Notes under the pieces: model-generated | What the model saw: only the letters and a program-made list of their open reading frames with translations | The model's database searches: none | What the model was told of the DNA's origin: nothing | Program-made: the position numbers and the translations under genes | In this document: in pieces, positions 1-4,461 of the stretch | How the letters are laid out: each line of letters begins with the position of its first letter | How positions within the stretch are numbered: position 1 is the first letter of the stretch | NCBI GenBank assembly: GCA_007050885.1 | Contig: SMYQ01000056.1 | Span: 1-5,777, forward strand | DNA from: Candidatus Bathyarchaeota archaeon | GTDB taxonomy: Archaea > Thermoproteota > Bathyarchaeia > 40CM-2-53-6 > RBG-13-38-9 | Reading direction: 5' to 3' | DNA: 5,777 nt

Positions 1-96
1 CTAAGGTTAGTCTGCCTAGGTCATAACACCATCAGAGGCGCTGCTGGTGGAGCAATTAATTTGGCAGAGCTGCTTAGTGCTGAGGGTTACATTTAA
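1..96 (+). CDS. asd: Aspartate-semialdehyde dehydrogenase, C-terminal end (partial)
   Basis: The window opens inside a gene read in frame 1 that ends with TAA at 94-96. The 31 visible residues contain GHNTIRGAAGGA, then a helix NLAELL and the ending EGYI. From memory of the family, this matches the C-terminus of archaeal/fungal-type aspartate-semialdehyde dehydrogenase, where a histidine- and arginine-bearing HNTIRGAAG segment is strongly conserved. The enzyme reduces aspartyl phosphate to aspartate semialdehyde with NADPH, the branch point to lysine, threonine and methionine. The catalytic cysteine and the NADP-binding domain lie outside the window. The last 23 bases overlap, tail to tail, the end of the opposite-strand zinc-ribbon gene, which leaves no separate terminator region. 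Confidence 0.82.
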   Translation, partial: LRLVCLGHNTIRGAAGGAINLAELLSAEGYI

Positions 97-364
97 TCCC
101 CCCAAAACCCATAGACTTTGCAGTTAAACCGTATACAGGACCCAAAACCTTCACTACCTCATGACCCGGTAGAAAACCGAGGGGGACTACAGGTATAGTA
201 TCTTCAGGAATTGATTCATGATACTCACTCCTCTGTGGTCCCTTGATAATATATTCAACCATCTCCTTTATGCTATACTCTCTGCCACAGCTTGGACACT
301 TGTATCCAACATTTATCTCCTCGTTTTCCAGATCATAATCACAATATGGACATTTCAATGGCAT
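74..364 (-). CDS. Zinc-ribbon protein with a truncated YbjQ/DUF74-like domain
   Basis: This is a 96-residue protein in two parts. Residues 5-26 form a zinc ribbon with two CxxC knuckles (C5-P-Y-C8 and C23-P-S-C26), which probably binds one zinc. After a charged linker, residues 58-88 (PVVPLGFLPGHEVVKVLGPV followed by YGLTAKSMGFGG) resemble the first strand and helix start of the YbjQ/DUF74 putative heavy-metal-binding domain. That domain normally runs for about 100 residues. Here it stops after about 30, and the final residues IKCNPQH come from DNA that is the 3' end of asd on the other strand. The gene therefore looks truncated by a rearrangement, and may be a pseudogene. The start at 364 has no Shine-Dalgarno sequence, so a short or absent leader is likely. 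The function of the family is not established. Confidence 0.6.
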   Translation of the reverse strand: MPLKCPYCDYDLENEEINVGYKCPSCGREYSIKEMVEYIIKGPQRSEYHESIPEDTIPVVPLGFLPGHEVVKVLGPVYGLTAKSMGFGGIKCNPQH

Positions 365-449
365 TCAATTATTAATAAATAATAGAAAATGTAAAAAGAC
401 TATATGCTCGCATGAGAGAATTTCCTTTAAAATCAGTTACCTAAACTTA

Positions 450-478
450 TTCTCGATACACACGTGTGAAATAGAGAA
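450..478. promoter_or_regulatory. 29-base dyad around CACACGTGTG (possible operator)
   Basis: A perfect 10-base palindrome, CACACGTGTG (459-468), is flanked by outer arms TTCTC (450-454) and GAGAA (474-478). The spacers are 4 and 5 bases. It has no loop, so it suits a dimeric DNA-binding protein better than an RNA hairpin. It lies about 95 bases upstream of the zinc-ribbon gene start. Binding by any regulator is inference. Confidence 0.3.
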
Positions 479-518
479 GATAATAGGATAAATCAACTAA
501 TACAACTTTTTGAAAAAT

Positions 519-528
519 GTATATTAAA
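519..528 (+). promoter_or_regulatory. Possible TATA box, + strand
   Basis: The stretch GTATATTAAA follows a purine-rich GAAAAAT, which resembles an archaeal BRE plus TATA arrangement. Transcription would start near 548 and run into the hairpin at 564-607 and the repeat region beyond it. In AT-rich DNA such matches also arise by chance, so this is weak support for a + strand non-coding transcript. Confidence 0.2.
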
Positions 529-563
529 CATGACCTCAACGAGTCTTAAGAATTCAATACTAT

Positions 564-607
564 CTAAAAACCTGTTAAACTTACGCAAGTTGATAGCACG
601 TTTTTAG
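564..607. terminator. Strong stem-loop, possible terminator of the small - strand gene
   Basis: CTAAAAAC (564-571) pairs perfectly with GTTTTTAG (600-607). After a C/C mismatch, TGTTA (573-577) pairs with TAGCA (594-598) including one G-U pair. After a 2-base bulge, AACTT (578-582) pairs with AAGTT (587-591) around the loop ACGC. This gives about 18 pairs in 44 bases. On the - strand it lies 26 bases after the stop of the 65-residue ORF, and its 3' arm contains TTTTT, as expected of a transcript end. It could equally be the 5' part of a structured + strand RNA. Confidence 0.4.
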
Positions 608-627
608 GGAACACCTAAATTGGTTAC

Positions 628-807
628 AGGGATCATAAATCCGATTTTAGGGGATCATTAAGGGTATCACCCAGCAACAACGAGGTAGCACTCAGGACTT
701 GGGAAGGTCTCTCAGCCATCAACCATGGAATAGCGTACCCTATTAACCATGGTTTTAAGGCTCCCAGAAAAGATATGTGATCCCCCTCTGATCCCCCAAT
801 GATCCCT
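628..807. repeat. Symmetric imperfect inverted repeat with inner hairpin
   Basis: AGGGATCAT (628-636) is the exact complement of ATGATCCCT (799-807), and GGGGATCA (650-657) of TGATCCCC (778-785). Both pairs share the same centre (717.5), because the motifs are spaced 22 bases apart on each side. Inside lies a second hairpin: AACCATGGAATAG (721-733) pairs with CTATT and CCATGGTT (740-754, with a 2-base bulge) around the loop CGTACC. The segment is visibly richer in G+C than its flanks. It could be a structured RNA, a remnant of a small inverted-repeat mobile element, or a multi-site protein-binding region. Confidence 0.5.
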
Positions 808-830
808 ATCTGGTCTCTGGTTGATCTCAT
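633..830 (-). CDS. Possible small hydrophobic protein, 65 residues, unknown
   Basis: I do not recognise this protein. The ATG at 830-828 is preceded by GGGAG (840-836) with a 5-base spacer, and a TATA-like box lies at 859-868 on the same strand. This start is preferred over an in-frame ATG at 875, which would lie upstream of that box. The product begins MRSTRDQIGIIGG and has a hydrophobic stretch FLGALKPWLIGYAIPWLMA at about residues 21-39, long enough for one membrane segment. It ends in a mixed, more polar tail, KSDL. The near-repeat PWL...PWL is produced by the DNA hairpin at 721-754. A strong stem-loop follows the stop. Against a real gene: the same DNA is dominated by repeats and inverted repeats that could leave a reading frame open by chance, and no family match is known to me. 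Confidence 0.35.
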   Translation of the reverse strand: MRSTRDQIGIIGGSEGDHISFLGALKPWLIGYAIPWLMAERPSQVLSATSLLLGDTLNDPLKSDL

Positions 831-832
831 AT
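778..832. repeat. Five tandem 11-base repeats (TGATCCC type)
   Basis: Five consecutive 11-base units can be read: TGATCCCCCTC, TGATCCCCCAA, TGATCCCTATC, TGGTCTCTGGT and TGATCTCATAT. The first three share the TGATCCC core exactly, and the last two are diverged. The period of 11 is close to one DNA turn and is not a multiple of three, so it does not reflect a protein repeat. Inverted copies of the core occur at 629-635 and 651-657, 22 bases apart. Confidence 0.55.
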
Positions 833-858
833 ATGCTCCCACGTACGTGTGGATAAAG

Positions 859-868
859 ATATAAATTA
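859..868 (-). promoter_or_regulatory. TATA-like box for the small - strand ORF
   Basis: On the - strand this reads AATTTATATC, a good match to an archaeal TATA element. A start about 26 bases downstream falls near 838-842, at the GGGAG ribosome binding site in front of the ATG at 830. The leader would be very short. The assignment depends on spacing alone. Confidence 0.3.
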
Positions 869-875
869 AAATCAA

Positions 876-1194
876 GAGAAAACAAATCAGCTTGATATAT
901 TCCGCATTATCTCAACTCCTTCAACTGGCACGAATACAGAAGTTATCTAAATCACAGCAATGAGAAGCATACAACCATATGATAGAATTGCGCACGCGTA
1001 ATTAGTTTCTGAATTTAAGAATATGAGCTATGACTCAATTATGAAATTATTTGATGAAGACCTACCTATACCCAAATTGTATTTTGATTGGACATTAAAA
1101 AATGCTTTATAAATCAATAGAAAAACGAAGAAAATTGTCAAGAATTTTTCCGGAATTAAGCAAACAAGAATTTCAAGCGCGCACCATAATTATT
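876..1194. other. AT-rich gene-free stretch with a possible coding relic
   Basis: I find no convincing gene here. On the + strand, one frame reads a 13-residue peptide from the ATG at 960, a stop at 999-1001, then an open run ending at 1110-1112. That run includes a 29-residue peptide from ATG 1023 that looks protein-like (FDEDLPIPKLYFDWTLKNAL). It may be a decayed gene or chance. A TTTATAAA box at 1106-1113 is a second candidate promoter for the downstream M20 gene. The 11-mer TTTTTCCGGAA (1145-1155) recurs upstream of trpB2. Confidence 0.3.
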
Positions 1195-1200
1195 CTATAT
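1194..1200 (+). promoter_or_regulatory. TATA-like box of the M20 gene
   Basis: TCTATAT lies about 28 bases before the ATG at 1226. With the usual archaeal spacing, transcription would begin at or next to the A of the start codon. This fits the lack of any Shine-Dalgarno sequence and suggests a leaderless mRNA. Confidence 0.4.
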
Positions 1201-1204
1201 CAAG

Positions 1205-1222
1205 TAATACTATCTAGTATTA
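1205..1222. promoter_or_regulatory. Perfect 18-base palindrome before the M20 start (candidate operator)
   Basis: TAATACTA (1205-1212) and TAGTATTA (1215-1222) are exact inverted copies separated by TC. The site sits between the TATA-like box and the ATG, overlapping the expected transcription start. This is a common position for archaeal repressor operators. Which protein binds is unknown. As RNA it would make a poor hairpin, with a 2-base loop and mostly A-U pairs. Confidence 0.45.
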
Positions 1223-1225
1223 GCC

Positions 1226-2392
1226 ATGAAATACAAATCTTTCGTCGATAAAACTCATACCATCAAAATATTGCAGGATCTCATTAGCATCAATTCGGTT
1301 AACCCTTCACTGGTTCCAGGAGCACCTGGAGAAGTGGAGATAGCGGAGTACATCGCTGACTTTCTCAACAGTTTAGGTCTAAAAACCTCTATCATCAATG
1401 TCCAAAAGGGACGCCCCAATGTTATAGGTAAATCAGATGGTAACGAACCTGTACTAATGCTAAATGGTCACATGGACACAGTTGGCGTGGACTACATGAG
1501 GACGGACCCATTTAAACCGGTGAAAAGAAACGGAAATATTTACGGCAGAGGAGCTGCAGATATGAAGGGGGGGTTGGCAGCTATTCTATCAGCTGCTAAA
1601 GCAGTGATGGATTCAGGCTGTGAACTTAAGGGAAGCCTACTGATTGCAGCAGTCTGTGATGAAGAACACGCTAGCATTGGCACAGAGAGACTGATGAAGG
1701 ACACTCATATTGATGCAGCTGTTGTCGGGGAGCCAACCGACCTAGATATTTTGGTCGCTCATAAGGGGTTTGCGTGGATAGACATTGAGACGAGAGGGAT
1801 AGCAGCTCATGGCAGTGCTTGGGATAAGGGCATTGACGCAATCGCTAAGATGGGAAAAGTTCAAGTTGGACTCGAGAATTATATGAATGAGCAGCTTTTA
1901 ATGAAGACTCATCCGATGTTAGGGCCTTCCACTGTGCATTCTTCCATAATCAGTGGCGGTAGAGAACTGAGCACATATCCAGATGCATGCAAACTGCAGG
2001 TAGAGAGGAGGTTAATTCCAGGAGAGACAAAAGAGGATATTGATAAGGAGTTTGAGCTTCTTTTATCATCAATTAGGAAGATAGACAACGATTTTGATGG
2101 CGATTTCGAGATTATTTTCTTTAGGGGACCTATGGAGGTAAGTAGTGATGAGGAAATATGTAGAATTCTTTCAGACTATGCAATGTCTATTACGGGGGTC
2201 AAACCAAATTTTATTGGCAAACCATACTGGTTGGACACTCAGATTATTTCGGAGTATGGAGTTCCAGTAGTCGCTTTTGGTCCCAAGGGGTATGGGCTAC
2301 ATTCTGCAGTCGAGTACGTTGAGATTAACTCGGTATTGCAGTGTACGGTGATTCTTGAGGGATTAATAAAGAAATATTGTGGATTAGTGTAG
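1226..2392 (+). CDS. M20 family metallopeptidase / ArgE-DapE-type deacylase
   Basis: This is an intact 388-residue member of the M20 (ArgE/DapE/ACY1/CPG2) family, of usual length, probably cytoplasmic since no signal peptide is visible. The di-zinc site is complete: H82 and D84 in NGHMDTV, bridging D112 in GRGAADMKGG, catalytic base E146 and ligand E147 in CDEE, E169 in GEPT, and H359 in GLHSAVEY. H195 in AAHGS lies in the dimerisation (lid) domain, roughly residues 177-290, and is the conserved histidine that contacts substrate across the dimer. The family hydrolyses N-acyl bonds, as in acetylornithine, succinyl-diaminopimelate or LysW-linked lysine/ornithine, and also some dipeptides. The sequence alone does not tell me which. 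The asd gene about 1.1 kb upstream makes an amino-acid biosynthesis role possible but proves nothing. The ATG has no Shine-Dalgarno sequence and follows a palindrome. The gene is convergent with the next one, with zero bases between the stops. Confidence 0.9.
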   Translation: MKYKSFVDKTHTIKILQDLISINSVNPSLVPGAPGEVEIAEYIADFLNSLGLKTSIINVQKGRPNVIGKSDGNEPVLMLNGHMDTVGVDYMRTDPFKPVKRNGNIYGRGAADMKGGLAAILSAAKAVMDSGCELKGSLLIAAVCDEEHASIGTERLMKDTHIDAAVVGEPTDLDILVAHKGFAWIDIETRGIAAHGSAWDKGIDAIAKMGKVQVGLENYMNEQLLMKTHPMLGPSTVHSSIISGGRELSTYPDACKLQVERRLIPGETKEDIDKEFELLLSSIRKIDNDFDGDFEIIFFRGPMEVSSDEEICRILSDYAMSITGVKPNFIGKPYWLDTQIISEYGVPVVAFGPKGYGLHSAVEYVEINSVLQCTVILEGLIKKYCGLV

Positions 2393-2662
2393 CTACTCTG
2401 GGTTAATGGGTATCATCTGCATGATGACGTTACCCTTGGGATCCGGGCACTGTACCTCCCATGTTGTAGGCATCCAGTCTCCGGGTTCATTCATTTTCCT
2501 TTGTTTTGCTGGTAGCAGAGGAAGTATGCTATTTAGAGCCCAGTAGCAGAAGTGCCCTTCTGGTATTGTGAGGTGCCCACCACGTACTATGAAGTAGTCT
2601 CCAACCTCCATGCTGTCGCAGTGACCCTTGATCTCTTTTACTATAATTTTTAGATCTTGCAT
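2393..2662 (-). CDS. TIGR04076 family small protein
   Basis: This is a small protein of 89 residues from the preferred start (91 if begun at 2668). It reads as a KIIVKEIKGHC strand, a VGDYFIVRGG turn, the HFCYWALNSILPLL helix, and the closing EVQCPDPKGNVIMQMIP. This pattern fits TIGR04076, a family of unknown function with the conserved elements GxC, GD, CxWAL and CPDP. The three cysteines of that pattern are present (C17, C41 and C74 counted from the longer start) and could bind a metal or be redox-active, which is inference. AAGGAGA (2677-2671) is only 3 bases from the ATG at 2668 but 9 bases from the ATG at 2662, so the second is the likelier start. The gene follows trpB2 by 45 bases on the same strand and probably shares its transcript. 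Its stop abuts the M20 stop. Confidence 0.75.
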   Translation of the reverse strand: MQDLKIIVKEIKGHCDSMEVGDYFIVRGGHLTIPEGHFCYWALNSILPLLPAKQRKMNEPGDWMPTTWEVQCPDPKGNVIMQMIPINPE

Positions 2663-2670
2663 TTCCATTA

Positions 2671-2677
2671 TCTCCTT
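2671..2677 (-). promoter_or_regulatory. Shine-Dalgarno site of the TIGR04076 gene
   Basis: On the - strand this reads AAGGAGA. Its spacing of 9 bases to the ATG at 2662, against 3 to the ATG at 2668, decides the start in favour of 2662. A good internal ribosome site also supports co-transcription with trpB2. Confidence 0.6.
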
Positions 2678-2707
2678 AAATAATAAAAAATTGTTGAAGG
2701 ATCTCCA

Positions 2708-4009
2708 TTACTTTTTGTTTACTCCTGGATACAAGTTTCTAAGTCTTGTCAGGCTTGTATTAATTTTTTCCTTCGGCATTTCATAGGGTTTAAGTTGTCC
2801 ACCTAGGTATGCTTCGTAAGATGCCATATCGAAATAGCCATGACCTGTTAGCAGGAATAGTATTGTCTTGTCTTCACCTTTTTCCTTACAATGGAGTGCT
2901 TCATCGATAGCAGCCTTAATAGCGTGAGCTGCTTCAGGGGCTGGTACTATTCCCTCAGTCCGTGCGAACAAGGCAGCAGCTTCAAAGGCTTCAATCTGGT
3001 TGTAGGCAATTGGTTTTATTACTCCTTCATGTGCCATGAGGCTGAGGCTTGGAGCCATACCGTGGTAGCGTAAGCCACCTGCGTGGATGGGGTCAGGTAT
3101 GAAATCATGTCCTAAAGTGTGCATTAAAACAAGGGGAATGATTCTACCTGTGTCGCCATGGTCATACATATACTCCCCTGCAGTCATACTTGGGGATGCA
3201 GTAGATTCTACTGCAGTAAATTTCACATCCTTAGGGGCTTTCCCTGCGATTTTCTCATAATAGAAGGGTTCTGCAATTCCTGCAAAGCTACTGCCACCTC
3301 CGACGCAACCGATTATATGGTCTGGGTAGTCTTCTGCAATGGCCATTTGTTCAAGTGCTTCCAATCCGATGACGGTCTGATGCATGAGAACATGATTAAG
3401 CACACTACCTAAACTGTACTTTGTATTTTCACCATGTAAGCACTCCTCTACAGCTTCACTTATAGCGATTCCGAGGCTTCCTGTACTGTCAGGGTGTTCC
3501 TTGAGTATCCTACGTCCAACCTCTGTTCTTGGGCTGGGGCTTGGATATACTTCAGCACCGTAGAGGTGCATCATTGTCTTCCTATACGGTTTCTGTTGGT
3601 AGCTGATCTTAACCATATATACTATGAGATCCAAATCAAAGAGGTTACATGCAAAGCTAAGTGAAGACCCCCACTGCCCAGCGCCTGTCTCAGTTGTTAG
3701 CTTCTCTGTGCCAGCTTTCATGTTATAGTAAGCTTGCGCAACTGCGGTGTTGGGTTTGTGGCTCCCAGGTGGGCTAACACCCTCGTATTTATAGTAGATT
3801 TTTGCTGGTGTTTTCAATGCTTTTTCTAGACCATATGCCCTAAACATAGGGGTTGGTCTCCAGAGACGATAAATGTCTCGTATCTCTTCCGGTATTTCTA
3901 TGTACCTTTCCATGCTCATCTCTTGCTTTAGAAGTTCCCTTGGAAAGATGGCCTCAAGCATTTTAGGATCTACTGGCTCAAGGGTCTTTGGGTCGAGGAG
4001 GGGCTTCAT
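2708..4009 (-). CDS. trpB2: Tryptophan synthase beta-like, TrpB2 type
   Basis: This is a fold-type II PLP enzyme of the TrpB2 (TIGR01415) class, which makes tryptophan from indole and serine, or acts on a related substrate, usually without a TrpA partner. Motifs, numbered from the ATG at 4009: RLWRPTP (48-54), the PLP lysine K85 in GSHKPNT, catalytic E107 in ETGAGQWG, the phosphate-binding GCVGGGSSF (234-242), [10 protein letters not shown] (309-318), PAPEAAHA (356-363) and TGHGYFD (388-394). The long insertions and LRYHG mark it as TrpB2 rather than the TrpA-bound TrpB1. The coding signal clearly begins before this ATG: upstream in frame lies [13 protein letters not shown], typical of TrpB2 N-termini, so the true protein is longer (see 4010-4103). 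No trpA or other trp gene is in view. The TIGR04076 gene follows after 45 bases. Confidence 0.92.
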   Translation of the reverse strand: MKPLLDPKTLEPVDPKMLEAIFPRELLKQEMSMERYIEIPEEIRDIYRLWRPTPMFRAYGLEKALKTPAKIYYKYEGVSPPGSHKPNTAVAQAYYNMKAGTEKLTTETGAGQWGSSLSFACNLFDLDLIVYMVKISYQQKPYRKTMMHLYGAEVYPSPSPRTEVGRRILKEHPDSTGSLGIAISEAVEECLHGENTKYSLGSVLNHVLMHQTVIGLEALEQMAIAEDYPDHIIGCVGGGSSFAGIAEPFYYEKIAGKAPKDVKFTAVESTASPSMTAGEYMYDHGDTGRIIPLVLMHTLGHDFIPDPIHAGGLRYHGMAPSLSLMAHEGVIKPIAYNQIEAFEAAALFARTEGIVPAPEAAHAIKAAIDEALHCKEKGEDKTILFLLTGHGYFDMASYEAYLGGQLKPYEMPKEKINTSLTRLRNLYPGVNKK

Positions 4010-4103
4010 AGGAGCCGGGAGGTCAGGGTTAATACAATACCATTTCTTAGGTAAACGATTCTCATCTAAGAGAATCTTCTTATCCAGTCCGAGTGATACA
4101 CAC
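4010..4103 (-). other. trpB2: Conserved TrpB2 N-terminal extension without an ordinary start
   Basis: Read in the trpB2 frame, the region codes [16 protein letters not shown] then INPDLPAP before the ATG at 4009, matching the usual TrpB2 N-terminus. The frame is open up to a TAG at 4138-4136, yet contains no ATG, GTG or TTG. GGAGG (4114-4110) stands 6 bases before a GTG at 4103, but that GTG is in another frame and meets TAA at 4082-4080, exactly where the conserved frame would begin. A single-base difference there would join them. The alternatives are a rare start (CTG at 4087 or ATT at 4075), a true frameshift, or a sequencing error. Confidence 0.65.
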
Positions 4104-4109
4104 TTCTTT

Positions 4110-4114
4110 CCTCC
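4110..4114 (-). promoter_or_regulatory. Shine-Dalgarno site upstream of trpB2
   Basis: On the - strand this reads GGAGG, with a further A. It is the only strong ribosome site between the trpB2 TATA-like box and the coding region, and lies 6 bases before GTG 4103. It argues that translation begins near 4103, not at the ATG at 4009. Confidence 0.5.
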
Positions 4115-4146
4115 GATAATGCGTACCCTGAATAGCTACTTATTTG

Positions 4147-4159
4147 TATAAAAATATAT
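4147..4159 (-). promoter_or_regulatory. TATA-like box of trpB2
   Basis: On the - strand this reads ATATATTTTTATA. The usual spacing puts the transcript start near 4127. The leader of about 24 bases would contain the GGAGG at 4114-4110 and lead to GTG 4103. This supports the view that the annotated ATG is too far downstream. Confidence 0.4.
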
Positions 4160-4383
4160 CGAATAGGACTTCCGGAAAAACCCTCTATGTATTTAGATAC
4201 CTTTTTTTATAGAAAGCAAATCGCACGAGAAAAATTTGAATCGGTTTCTATATCCTTCGTTGCCCCAATCTTTTAGCGCGCGTATTATTTAGTATATTTG
4301 AGAATCTAAATTTATAGAATATACAAAATTTATTTCACAACTATGCGCGAAGATAAGATATTTAAAATTATACAGTTTATTTT

Positions 4384-4420
4384 TTGGTCCTCATCTATTA
4401 GGATAATTTATGAAGACCAA
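4384..4420. terminator. Dyad downstream of pyruvate kinase, possible transcript-end hairpin
   Basis: TTGGTCCTCAT (4384-4394) pairs with ATGAAGACCAA (4410-4420) with one mismatch, and ATTA/TAAT continues the stem around a GGA loop (4401-4403). It starts about 41 bases after the pyruvate kinase stop. On the - strand it is followed by A-rich rather than T-rich DNA, so a terminator role is doubtful. A protein site or RNA stability element is equally possible. Confidence 0.3.
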
Positions 4421-4461
4421 TTGACATACCAAATTTACGCTAAATATATTTTGAAAGAATA

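Larger units (their letters stand above)
4139..4461. other. AT-rich intergenic region between pyruvate kinase and trpB2
   Basis: I see no gene in these 323 bases. The region holds the trpB2 promoter at the low-coordinate side, a dyad at 4384-4420, a GTATATT/AATATAC inverted pair (4292-4298 and 4318-4324) and an AGCGCGCG patch (4275-4282). TTCCGGAAAAA at 4170-4180 is the reverse complement of an 11-mer upstream of the M20 gene. Confidence 0.6.

Noticed and set aside
778..832. CRISPR array
   Set aside because: The units are 11 bases with no spacers between them, and no cas gene is in the window.
831..875. Longer start (ATG 875) for the small - strand ORF
   Set aside because: It lies upstream of the TATA-like box at 859-868, and a ribosome site fits the ATG at 830.
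978..1012. C/D box small RNA
   Set aside because: A loose C-box-like ATGATAG and a CTGA are present, but no D'/C' boxes and no terminal stem.
365..1225. tRNA or rRNA gene in the large spacer
   Set aside because: I found no T-arm GGTTCGA-like sequence, no cloverleaf and no rRNA signature on either strand.
2891..3412. Two + strand open frames of 60 and 84 residues
   Set aside because: They lie wholly inside the well-supported trpB2 gene on the other strand and look like no protein family.
2708..4009. Classical TrpB1 of a trpBA pair
   Set aside because: The LRYHG and GSHKPNT contexts and the N-terminal WYCINPDLP extension are of the TrpB2 class, and no trpA is adjacent.
3873..4151. + strand open frame of 92 residues over the trpB2 start
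   Set aside because: It is antisense to the conserved TrpB2 N-terminus and its promoter and shows no domain.
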